A stretch of DNA of 24,135 nt from Veillonellaceae bacterium (GTDB taxonomy: Bacteria > Bacillota > Negativicutes > Veillonellales > Veillonellaceae), in the NCBI GenBank assembly GCA_900766245.1, contig CAAFUR010000025.1, forward strand, positions 1 through 24,135, written 5' to 3'. Positions 9,391 through 15,756 of the stretch are shown here, in pieces (position 1 is the first letter of the stretch; every line of letters begins with the position of its first letter). The translations under genes were made by a program, and so were the position numbers. The notes below the pieces were generated by a model. It was given only the letters and a program-made list of their open reading frames with translations, did no database searches and was not told where the DNA came from.

Positions 9391-9527
9391 TAAAAAGACT
9401 GCAATACACCCCCTCAGAAACGGCATTTCATGATGTTTCTTCGGAGGTATATTGCGGTCTTCTTGGATTTATGTGATTTGGTCAGTAAAAGCGCCACAAG
9501 GCTACTACACCTAACGGCGTTCCTCAG
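9391..9527. repeat. Hairpin repeat, copy B (hairpin and right end only)
   Basis: The hairpin at 9395-9462 has arms AAGACTGCAATA / TATTGCGGTCTT around an AAAC-GGCATTTCATGAT-GTTT loop. It is followed by the right end GCGCCACAAGGCTACTACAC and the tail GGCGTTCCTCAG. The left end is missing; the unit is joined head-to-tail to copy A. Confidence 0.8.
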
Positions 9528-9665
9528 GGGAAGGGCGTGACACATTCCTTCGCAAACGGTATTTCATAATGTTTGCTCAGGAACATGCCACGCCTTTTTT
9601 GTGTTTATTTAATTTAGGCAGTAAAGAGTGCCACAAGATGTGCTACGTACAACGGCGTTCCTCAG
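9528..9665. repeat. Hairpin repeat, copy C (hairpin and right end only)
   Basis: The hairpin at 9531-9596 has arms AAGGGCGTGACA / TGCCACGCCTT and the loop GGTATTTCATAAT; it is followed by a right end with a small insertion (CCACAAGATGTGCTACG) and the GGCGTTCCTCAG tail. A degenerate fourth hairpin (about 9666-9735, ACCATTTGTAAACT / AGTTTGCTAATTCGCATGGT) leads into the toxin module. Confidence 0.75.
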
Positions 9666-9744
9666 TGGAAGAGCGCTTGTGACGGTACCATTTGTAAACT
9701 TGTGCTTTGCTTAGTTTGCTAATTCGCATGGTATTAAGTTTATA

Positions 9745-9773
9745 TAAACAGTACGAATAGATTATGCTATAAT
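9745..9773 (+). promoter_or_regulatory. Promoter of toxin mRNA, module 1
   Basis: TAAACA (9745-9750), a 17-base spacer, and extended -10 TGCTATAAT with TATAAT at 9768-9773. The predicted transcript begins near 9780 with GTAAGAGTC. Confidence 0.75.
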
Positions 9774-9838
9774 AAAAATGTAAGAGTCATTAACGTGTTG
9801 TTAGGCTTATCTCTTCCTTAACAGGAGGAGGTGATTCT

Positions 9839-9916
9839 ATGAAATTTTTTAAAAAGTTATCTGTATTGATAAAACTTTTAAAATTGATTATAGATCTTTA
9901 CCATTTCTTTGATTAG
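9839..9916 (+). CDS. Candidate type I toxin peptide, module 1 (25 aa)
   Basis: A 25-codon ORF starts at ATG 9839 behind a very strong AGGAGGAGGTG (9823-9833). The peptide begins MKFFKKLSVLIKLLK, ends LYHFFD, and is cationic at the N-terminus followed by a short hydrophobic, amphipathic helix. It is 12/25 identical to the peptide at 22094-22171, including VLI at residues 9-11 and LKL at 14-16. The mRNA leader has a 5' hairpin (GAGTC 9784-9788 with GGCTT 9804-9808) and an 8-bp stem, CTCTTCCT (9811-9818) with AGGAGGAG (9823-9830), that hides the ribosome site. An antisense RNA converges from the right and shares the terminator. This layout is that of type I toxin-antitoxin systems such as Fst/par. 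The peptide resembles no named toxin I can recall, so toxicity is inferred, not shown. Confidence 0.75.
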   Translation: MKFFKKLSVLIKLLKLIIDLYHFFD

Positions 9917-9919
9917 AAA

Positions 9920-10041
9920 TGATAAAGCCTAACGTATAGCATAAGTATTACCAGTACTTATACACGTTAGGCTTCATCAAATTTTAGCAATTTTCGAGAT
10001 GAGCCTAACGCTTGCACACGTTGATGGCTCTTCTTATTTGT
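9920..10041 (-). ncRNA. Candidate antisense (antitoxin) RNA, module 1
   Basis: The predicted minus-strand RNA of about 120 nt starts near 10041 and ends at the hairpin 9925-9974. Its promoter is TTGCTA (10072-10077), an 18-base spacer and extended -10 TGCTATACT (TATACT at 10048-10053). The RNA begins with an AAGAGCCATCAACGTG block that closely resembles the 5' block of the toxin mRNA, and folds as GAGCC/GGCTC plus AACG/CGTT. Its CGTTAGGCT can pair with AGCCTAACG in the toxin mRNA terminator, besides full complementarity over the shared terminator. Ends are predictions. Confidence 0.7.
9925..9974. terminator. Shared bidirectional terminator, module 1
   Basis: AAGCCTAACGT and ATAAGTA on the left pair with TACTTAT and ACGTTAGGCTT on the right. 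The hairpin lies at the 3' ends of both the toxin mRNA (plus strand) and the antisense RNA (minus strand). Confidence 0.8.
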
Positions 10042-10047
10042 AAGTTA

Positions 10048-10077
10048 AGTATAGCACATTTTATTAGATAATAGCAA
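10048..10077 (-). promoter_or_regulatory. Promoter of antisense RNA, module 1
   Basis: On the minus strand: TTGCTA (10072-10077), 18-base spacer, TATACT (10048-10053) with a TG extended -10. The same extended -10, TGCTATACT, is present at the other two loci. Confidence 0.75.
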
Positions 10078-10112
10078 CGCCTCTTGCTACTAGACCTAAC
10101 GGTGTTCCTCAG
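10078..10112. repeat. Repeat right end flanking toxin module 1
   Basis: CGCCTCTTGCTACTAG followed by ACCTAACGGTGTTCCTCAG matches the right end and tail of the hairpin repeats (CGCCACAAGGCTACTAC, ACCTAACGGCGTTCCTCAG). It begins directly behind the antisense -35, so the toxin module occupies the place of a hairpin inside a repeat unit. From 10113 to about 10200 I see nothing convincing. Confidence 0.75.
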
Positions 10113-10205
10113 AGAAAGTGGTCCTAAAATGCTTATGGCTCACATGGGTATTAAATAATAGAAGTAATTCTATTCCCCACAACGAAAGGTTGTAGACTTT
10201 CATAA

Positions 10206-10246
10206 GAAAACCCTCCTGAGGTACATACCTTGGGAGAGTTTTTATG
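10206..10246 (+). terminator. Hairpin terminator upstream of the MBL gene
   Basis: AAAACCCTCCTGAGGTA pairs with TACCTTGGGAGAGTTTT around a two-base CA, so the real loop is a little larger. TTTTTAT follows. An extended -10, TGTTATAAT (TATAAT at 10248-10253), lies directly behind it and probably starts the downstream operon. Confidence 0.7.
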
Positions 10247-10289
10247 TTATAATAAAAGTAATCAATAAAATTATCAATTAGGAGTTAAT

Positions 10290-11120
10290 ATGAAAGTTAC
10301 CTATTTAGAACATAGCGGTTTTGTCATTGAAGATGGCAGACAGGCCTATGTATTTGATTACTGGAAAGATCCAGCCGGAGTGATAGATACATTAGTAGCA
10401 CAAGGTTACGAGTTACATGTTTTTGTATCCCATATCCATCATGACCATTACGTGAAATCAATTTTCAAATATTTACCATATATACACAGTGTTTGGTACC
10501 ATGAAGATGTGCCAGCTTTGCGAGATATTTTCAAGGAATTGCAGGAGACAGCAGGGGCTAAGCAAGATGCTGAGAAAGCTAGTTTGGTGTTAGAAAGAAT
10601 CAAACAAGGGTGTTCTAATCAAGGTCAAAGTATGACAGAGGAACATCTAACAGAAGAATTGGTACAACAAGTGTTTTCTTTGCATTCTATGGCAGTAGGT
10701 GAAACTTTAGAGGGTGAAGGGCTGACTGTCACCATGTTTGGCTCCACAGATGAAGGTGGTTCATTCTTGGTGGATACAGGTACGCATCGCATCTTTCACG
10801 CAGGAGATTTAAACTGGTGGCATTGGTCTGGAGATACGCCTGAGAATATTGCAGAGGCAAAAGCGTTAAAAGAGAAAGAGTTTGCCCCTTTATTAGGTTT
10901 GTCTGTAGATATCATGATGTTCCCTGTAGATGCTCGCTTAGAAGTAGCCCGCGAATGGGGGGCTTTGGAAGTGTTGGGCTTGATGAACACGAAGTTATTT
11001 ATCCCCATGCATGCTAATGGTCCTGTGTGGGTTCCGTCAGAGAAGTTTAGAGAGTCCTATCCTGCTCAGCGGTGTTGGATTCCTACACAGCCAGGTGATG
11101 CGGTAGAGGATGTGAACTAA
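10290..11120 (+). CDS. MBL-fold metallo-hydrolase
   Basis: 276 residues; ATG preceded by AGGAG (10280-10284). The metal-binding HxHxDH motif is SHIHHDHY (His48, His50, Asp52, His53), with later ligands in FHAGDLNWW (about residue 170) and PMHANG (about 247). The N-terminal MKVTYLEHSGFVIE strand and overall length fit the UlaG-like branch of the metallo-beta-lactamase superfamily, cytoplasmic hydrolases acting on phosphodiesters or lactones. The substrate is not predictable. Its stop codon is directly followed by the ATG of the first DUF445 gene, so it is the first gene of a three-gene operon. Confidence 0.88.
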   Translation: MKVTYLEHSGFVIEDGRQAYVFDYWKDPAGVIDTLVAQGYELHVFVSHIHHDHYVKSIFKYLPYIHSVWYHEDVPALRDIFKELQETAGAKQDAEKASLVLERIKQGCSNQGQSMTEEHLTEELVQQVFSLHSMAVGETLEGEGLTVTMFGSTDEGGSFLVDTGTHRIFHAGDLNWWHWSGDTPENIAEAKALKEKEFAPLLGLSVDIMMFPVDARLEVAREWGALEVLGLMNTKLFIPMHANGPVWVPSEKFRESYPAQRCWIPTQPGDAVEDVN

Positions 11121-12350
11121 ATGACAGTGTGGTTACAACGTCATGGAGCAACGGCGTTACTAGTGCTGATGAGTGTCATATTCTTAGTATCCTATCCCTT
11201 GCATAGAGAGCCCTTCTGGGGTCTCATCACGCATATTTCAGGGGCCGCCATGATTGGTGGCTTAGCCGACTGGTATGCGGTGACGGCGCTGTTTACGAAA
11301 CCCTTGGGGATTCCTTTCAAAACGGCGCTCATCCCTAGGAATAAGGAACGGTTTGTGGAGATGGCACGGCATATGATGGTGGACGAACTCCTTCGGGTAT
11401 CTCATATGTACGAGGTACTAAAACAGGAACGTGTACCAGGGCGGATTGTGTCATTTATGAATAGTGCCACTGGGCGTGGATATGTTCATGTGTGTTTTGA
11501 GGAATTGAAAGACCATGTATTGCCCCATGTGAAAGAAAATTTACTGCAAGAGCAATTGCTAGGTCATATCAAGAATGGTGTGGAGTCTTGGCGCGTGACG
11601 CCTTTTGTGGTTAGTTTGTGCCGTCAGCTGTTAGAACCAGAACGAGCAGAGGTGCTATGGATGCACATCAATCGCATGCTCCAGCGATTGCTGGCAGCGG
11701 AGGGGATTCGCCCTTACTTATTAGGGTTGGTATCCTCTGTGATGAATCGCTATGCAGACCATTCTTTTTTACGAGAATTGGCGTTAGCATTAGGTGGTGA
11801 GTCACTTTCACCGGAATACATTACACACATGATACAGGTGAAAGGCTGTGCCTATTTGATGAGCCAAGAATCCTTGCAGTCGCCCTTGGGGTCTGCGGTA
11901 TATACGAAGGCTCGATGGGCAGTGGATGAACTTGCACAGAATGGACAGTGGCAACAGAAATTAGAAGATAAAAAGAATGCTTGGTTCCGAGAGTTCATCG
12001 AAGACGGCTATGTGTTGGAAGATACGTTAGACCTTGCGCGCTATGTAGAGCAAGGGGAAGCGGAATTATATCATTTCTTTGAGCGGTTGGAACCGAATGC
12101 TGTGAAAGGCCGCAAGGCAGAGCGGTTTATTCTGTTCCAATTGTTGCACGTTTTAAATTACGTACGCCCTTGGATTGAACACATTGTCGTGCGTGAGATG
12201 AATCGATTCACACCAGAGGAAATTACCCGCATATTACAATCTAAACTGGGTTATGATTTGCAGATGATACGCATTAACGGATCCTTAGTAGGTGCTATTT
12301 TAGGTGGTCTTTTCTACGGATTGACCTTGCTGAAAGGAGGGATCTTATGA
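11121..12350 (+). CDS. DUF445 family membrane protein, first copy (409 aa)
   Basis: The DUF445 signature is clear: GGLADWYAVTALFTKPLG followed by ALIPRNKERF (about residues 48-80). An N-terminal hydrophobic segment (ALLVLMSVIFLVSY) and a C-terminal one after RINGSLVGAILGGL frame a long helical middle, so both ends probably sit in the membrane. The family includes Bacillus YheB and E. coli YjiN; its function is not established. The start codon abuts the stop of the MBL gene (TAA then ATG), and the ribosome site is inside that gene, so translation is coupled. The stop overlaps the next start as ATGA. Confidence 0.88.
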   Translation: MTVWLQRHGATALLVLMSVIFLVSYPLHREPFWGLITHISGAAMIGGLADWYAVTALFTKPLGIPFKTALIPRNKERFVEMARHMMVDELLRVSHMYEVLKQERVPGRIVSFMNSATGRGYVHVCFEELKDHVLPHVKENLLQEQLLGHIKNGVESWRVTPFVVSLCRQLLEPERAEVLWMHINRMLQRLLAAEGIRPYLLGLVSSVMNRYADHSFLRELALALGGESLSPEYITHMIQVKGCAYLMSQESLQSPLGSAVYTKARWAVDELAQNGQWQQKLEDKKNAWFREFIEDGYVLEDTLDLARYVEQGEAELYHFFERLEPNAVKGRKAERFILFQLLHVLNYVRPWIEHIVVREMNRFTPEEITRILQSKLGYDLQMIRINGSLVGAILGGLFYGLTLLKGGIL

Positions 12351-13663
12351 GCCCTCGTGTCATAGAAACTACTAGGAATCCTTATACAACCTATGCAAAT
12401 CGATTGCTAATTACCATGGCGGTGTTGTTTGCTTTTGTGTGGTGGGGTCAGTGGTATATCACAGCTTCTTGGTATGATGGGTTGTATTGGTTTGTCCAAT
12501 CAGCCCTCATCGGTAGCGTAGCAGACTGGTTTGCGGTGACTGCTTTATTTCGAAAGCCTTTGGGTGTGTCTTTTCATACGGAACTGATTCCGCGGAATAA
12601 GAATCGCCTTATTGAGGGGATTATCCGCATGGTGAATACGAAACTTCTCACCTATGACCAATGTAAAGGGGCCATTGAACGGGTACAGTTTGTACCGTTT
12701 ATAGACCAATATATTCGCAGTGATGTGGGACGGAATACGGTGCGCCAAGGGATTGCTACCGTGTTGTCGGAGCTGTGGGACCGTCGAAGTGATCGTGAGT
12801 GGGCCCAATGGGGTGCACAGCGATTGCGAAAATTTTTGCATAACCAATCCTTTATCGGTCCTATGCAACAGACTTTACTGCATGTGTGTGAGCACAATCG
12901 TTATGAAAGTGTGGTCATTCGAGGTATCGACTATTTGCAGCGGGCTCTGTATACACCGAAAGCACAGCAATGGCTAGAAGCGGTTATTGAGGAAGAAATC
13001 GAAAAGCGCAAGAAAGATGTCGTATCTGCCATGCTCATTGGACTTTCAGAAGGATTAAACATCGTGAACGTCCAAGAAATGGCGCGGGCCATCATCGAAG
13101 AAGTGCATCAAATGTTGGAGCGCTGGAAACAGCCGAACAGTACGGAACGCCTCGTGTGGTTGCATCAATGGGTAGGACCTTTGCAACATATGGCGTCGAA
13201 CCGAAGCATCACAAAGACCTTGGACGATGCTATTCAACAGTGGATCGATGTGCAAGATTGGGAGCTCATGTTAGAAGAGTATGTATGCCCACGGATTCGT
13301 GAAGGCATGGTATCTGCGGATGGGACATCGCCTATGGCCATTGCGTTGGAATCGAGTTTTCAAGAGTTGTGGAATCATTACTGTGAAGAGCCGGGCATGG
13401 TGGAACGGTTAGAAGAAGCCTTAACTCATATTATGCTGCACATTGCTTCGAAGAGCCATGGGTTTATCGGTATCATCATCCGTGAAGTACTACAAAGCTT
13501 AAGTACAGAACGGTTCATCCATTTTATTGAAAGTAAGGTGGAAGAAGACCTTGCTTGGATCCGCATTAACGGTGCCCTCGTAGGCGGCGTAGCAGGATTG
13601 GGGACCTGGTTGTTCTTGTATTATGTGTATGAGCCAGTGTTGAAGGGTTTGGGAATCATTTAG
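12347..13663 (+). CDS. DUF445 family membrane protein, second copy (438 aa)
   Basis: A paralogue of the gene before it: GSVADWFAVTALFRKPLG, then ELIPRNKNRL near residues 50-82, and a C-terminal RINGALVGGVAGLGTWLFLYYVY membrane segment. N-terminal segment LLITMAVLFAFVWWGQWYI is also hydrophobic. The ATG overlaps the previous stop by four bases (ATGA) behind AAGGAGG (12333-12339). The two copies have diverged strongly apart from the signature blocks, suggesting an old duplication and perhaps a heteromeric complex. Function unknown; membrane location inferred. Confidence 0.88.
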   Translation: MSPRVIETTRNPYTTYANRLLITMAVLFAFVWWGQWYITASWYDGLYWFVQSALIGSVADWFAVTALFRKPLGVSFHTELIPRNKNRLIEGIIRMVNTKLLTYDQCKGAIERVQFVPFIDQYIRSDVGRNTVRQGIATVLSELWDRRSDREWAQWGAQRLRKFLHNQSFIGPMQQTLLHVCEHNRYESVVIRGIDYLQRALYTPKAQQWLEAVIEEEIEKRKKDVVSAMLIGLSEGLNIVNVQEMARAIIEEVHQMLERWKQPNSTERLVWLHQWVGPLQHMASNRSITKTLDDAIQQWIDVQDWELMLEEYVCPRIREGMVSADGTSPMAIALESSFQELWNHYCEEPGMVERLEEALTHIMLHIASKSHGFIGIIIREVLQSLSTERFIHFIESKVEEDLAWIRINGALVGGVAGLGTWLFLYYVYEPVLKGLGII

Positions 13664-13854
13664 ACCTGTATTTAGGTTTTAATGAGCTCAATGCTAGCAT
13701 ATCGATAGATTGTCTTAGATAGATGCAGTGTATGCTCATACTGTATGTATGGGGATTGATAAGCAATGATTAATGGAGGGTTAGTATAAATAATTTTAGG
13801 AATTCATGCTTGCTGTATCTAAGGTATTTATTATAAAAATTATATATAGCAGAA

Positions 13855-13892
13855 AACAGGGGACCCAGATTCGATGGAATCGGGTCCCCTGT
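13855..13892. terminator. Bidirectional terminator between convergent operons
   Basis: AACAGGGGACCC and GGGTCCCCTGTT pair perfectly, with inner ATTC/GAAT. It lies between the DUF445 operon (plus) and bioB (minus). The rest of the 313-base gap (13664-13976) is AT-rich and shows nothing else. Confidence 0.82.
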
Positions 13893-13976
13893 TCTCATTT
13901 GAAAGTTCTATATGGTTGCAGCTCTCTAATTGAGACATATAGGTAATGAAAAAGTTTCGTTGTAACAGTGATAGGA

Positions 13977-14993
13977 TTAAGCTTCTTGTACGGTGTTAAG
14001 GTTGAGTTCTAAGTCTTTGATCATTTGAAGATCATCTAATGGAGAACGACCAGCTGTTGTTAGGTAACCACCTACCATGATACCGTTCAAGCCACCTTTT
14101 AATGCGTAAGCTTGTAAGTCACGAAGATTGACTTCACGACCGCCAGCGGTACGGATCAATGCATTTGGTAATACGAAGCGGAACACAGCAAAAGTTCGAA
14201 GGATTTCCAATGGAGGAATTGGATCGTTGTTTTCGAATGGTGTGTTCTTGATCGGGTTAAGAATGTTCAACGGAACAGAGTCTACCCCTAATCGTTTTAA
14301 CTCGAATGCCATTTCAACACGTTGCTCTTTGGTTTCGTTCAGGCCCAAGATACCACCGGAGCAAACGCGAATGCCAGCTTTTTGGGCATTGGAGATAGTG
14401 GACATTTTATCTTCATAAGAATGTGTGGTACAAATATCTGGGAAATGGCTTGGTGCAGTTTCGATGTTAGAGTGATATCGAGTTACGCCAATTTCTTTTA
14501 ATTGCACTGCTTGCTCGTAGGTCAATAGACCAAGGGAGCAACAAATTTCTAAGCCAGTTTCTTTACGAATGCGAGTGAGAGCACTCAAGATTTGCTCGAA
14601 CTCTTTAGGGTTGTTTGTGTTACGGCCACTTGTAACGATGGAGAAGCGGATAGCCCCAGCTTCTTTCGCTTTTTTAGCAGCGTTCACAATTTCATCCTCT
14701 TCCATGAAAGGATACACAGTAACTCCAGTGTCATGATGGGCGGATTGAGCACAGAATTTACAGTTTTCTGGGCATTTACCGGAACGGGCGTTCACGATGG
14801 CACATAGGTCTACTGTATCGTCATTGAATTTTTGACGGATTTTGTCAGCCATAGCCAATAGTATCATAGTGTCTTCGTCAGACGTGTGAATCAATTGTTC
14901 TGCTTCTTCACGAGTGATCTCGCCACCATCTAATACTTTTTGTGCGTATGCTATGATTGTTTCATAGGAAATAGATTTTGATACAGTTTCCAT
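13977..14993 (-). CDS. bioB: Biotin synthase
   Basis: 338 residues, the usual BioB length. The radical SAM cluster motif CPENCKFC (Cys74, Cys78, Cys81) is followed by AQS and AHHDTGV, and later blocks fit BioB: CSLGLLTYEQAVQLKEIGVTRYHSN, NIETAPSHFPDICTTHSYEDK, SGGILGLNET, and PLNILNPIKNTPFEN. The enzyme inserts sulfur into dethiobiotin, the last step of biotin synthesis. No other bio gene is adjacent, so this is a single-gene unit. The start is ATG behind GAGGTG. It is expressed from a strong promoter overlapped by a BirA-box-like dyad (15059-15093), so biotin repression is likely. Confidence 0.97.
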   Translation of the reverse strand: METVSKSISYETIIAYAQKVLDGGEITREEAEQLIHTSDEDTMILLAMADKIRQKFNDDTVDLCAIVNARSGKCPENCKFCAQSAHHDTGVTVYPFMEEDEIVNAAKKAKEAGAIRFSIVTSGRNTNNPKEFEQILSALTRIRKETGLEICCSLGLLTYEQAVQLKEIGVTRYHSNIETAPSHFPDICTTHSYEDKMSTISNAQKAGIRVCSGGILGLNETKEQRVEMAFELKRLGVDSVPLNILNPIKNTPFENNDPIPPLEILRTFAVFRFVLPNALIRTAGGREVNLRDLQAYALKGGLNGIMVGGYLTTAGRSPLDDLQMIKDLELNLNTVQEA

Positions 14994-15046
14994 AATTACA
15001 CCTCGTAATTTTCATTTGATTTTAATGACTACATCATAATGACTAC

Positions 15047-15075
15047 ATTATATATCTATTGTTAACTTGAGTCAA
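15047..15075 (-). promoter_or_regulatory. bioB promoter
   Basis: On the minus strand: TTGACT (15070-15075), 17-base spacer, TATAAT (15047-15052). The leader then contains a tandem AATGACTACAT repeat (about 15024-15048). Confidence 0.85.
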
Positions 15076-15093
15076 TAGAGATGGTGTTAACAT
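15059..15093. promoter_or_regulatory. Candidate BirA operator over the bioB promoter
   Basis: TTGTTAACT (15059-15067) and an inverted TGTTAACAT (15085-15093) fit the known BirA signal TTGTWAACY-spacer-RGTTWACAA at 9/9 and 7/9 positions. The spacer is 17 bases, one more than the 14-16 usually reported. One half-site sits in the -35/-10 spacer and the other just upstream of -35, where a bound repressor would block RNA polymerase. Confidence 0.65.
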
Positions 15094-15097
15094 TTAA

Positions 15098-15289
15098 GTC
15101 GTCACTTGTGATGCTATGTAGCCTGTGGCGTTCGTAACTGAATAGGGCAAAGGGAAGCCCGTAACACACCCCTTCACAAACTATACAGTGGTTATGTTTG
15201 TTCAGGGGTATGTTACGGGCTTCTGTGTTTGTGTGATTCGGGCAGTAATGGAACGCCACAAGGCTGCTACGTATAACTGCGTTCCTCAG
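15098..15289. repeat. MITE-like hairpin repeat, copy D (full length)
   Basis: The left end at 15098 (GTCGTCACTTGTGATGCTATGTAGCCTG) is followed by the hairpin 15154-15223 with arms GAAGCCCGTAACA / TGTTACGGGCTTC, and then the right end GGAACGCCACAAGGCTGCTAC and the GCGTTCCTCAG tail. Stem sequence differs from all other copies but pairing is kept. A broken hairpin arm (about 15297-15340) follows and runs into the orphan antisense locus. Confidence 0.85.
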
Positions 15290-15389
15290 GGTAAGGGGAG
15301 AATATGACATACTCCTTTCAAACGGTATTTAATTTCTATTGCTAGTTTAGTAATTCAGTTTATTGATCTAGTAAAATAGACAATGAAAA

Positions 15390-15496
15390 GCCTAACGGAT
15401 AAGGTCTCGCACACCTTAGCACGTTAGGCAAATTCAGTTTCAGTATCTTTAAGATGAGCCTAACGCCAGCACACGTTATTAGCTCTTCTTGTTTAT
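15390..15496 (-). ncRNA. Orphan antisense RNA, module 3 (toxin lost)
   Basis: The predicted minus-strand RNA starts near 15496. Its promoter is TTGCAT (15526-15531), 17-base spacer and extended -10 TGCTATACT (TATACT 15503-15508). It begins with the AAGAGCTAATAACGTG block, contains GCGTTAGGCTCATC, and ends in hairpin 15390-15429. In that hairpin, TAAGGT/ACCTTA replaces ATAAGTA/TACTTAT of module 1, so both arms changed together. Upstream of the hairpin, where the toxin promoter, ribosome site and ORF would be, only about 50 unrelated bases remain. Homology resumes at AATGAAAAGCCTAACG. This looks like a toxin deletion that kept an intact antitoxin. Confidence 0.7.
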
Positions 15497-15502
15497 AAGC
15501 TA

Positions 15503-15531
15503 AGTATAGCATTGTTTATTGCTAAATGCAA
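15503..15531 (-). promoter_or_regulatory. Promoter of orphan antisense RNA
   Basis: Minus strand: TTGCAT (15526-15531), 17-base spacer, TATACT (15503-15508) preceded by TGC. It is the best-conserved of the three antisense promoters, suggesting it is still active. Confidence 0.75.
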
Positions 15532-15636
15532 ATATTGCTAGAGTTTACGTGAATATATGGAGAAAAATCGTTGTGATTATAAATAGCGAATGGTAAAATA
15601 ACGTTAGCTAAACAAAGATTTAATAAACAAACCCAC

Positions 15637-15674
15637 AAAAACTCCCTAGGGTACGACCTAGGGAGTTTTATTTT
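15637..15674. terminator. Rho-independent terminator upstream of the MocR gene
   Basis: AAAACTCCCTAGG and CCTAGGGAGTTTT pair perfectly around GTACGA, followed by ATTTTAT. AAAA on the left makes it usable in both directions. Confidence 0.85.
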
Positions 15675-15756
15675 ATATTAGTTATAGATTATCTTTTTAG
15701 CTGTCGCTCTAAGTGTCGCTCTGTGTGTTCCCCGAAAGAAATTCATACTTTTGGTG

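Noticed and set aside
9201..9740. Tandem repeat arrays considered as CRISPR.
   Set aside because: Units are about 135-190 bp, imperfect, and contain long hairpins with no short constant repeat and unique spacers; no cas genes are near.
9925..10010. GCCTAAC and GTTAGGC boxes look like integron attC core sites (RYYYAAC / GTTRRRY).
   Set aside because: No integrase gene or promoterless cassette array is seen, and the boxes lie in a terminator between two convergent promoters. RNA function explains them better, though a search for an integron integrase in the genome would settle it.
14994..15046. A riboswitch in the bioB leader.
   Set aside because: The leader is short, with only a tandem AATGACTACAT repeat and no extended conserved structure; control by the promoter dyad is the simpler explanation.
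15320..15389. Searched module 3 for a toxin ORF.
   Set aside because: No ATG-led small ORF with a ribosome site or promoter exists there; homology to the toxin half is gone.
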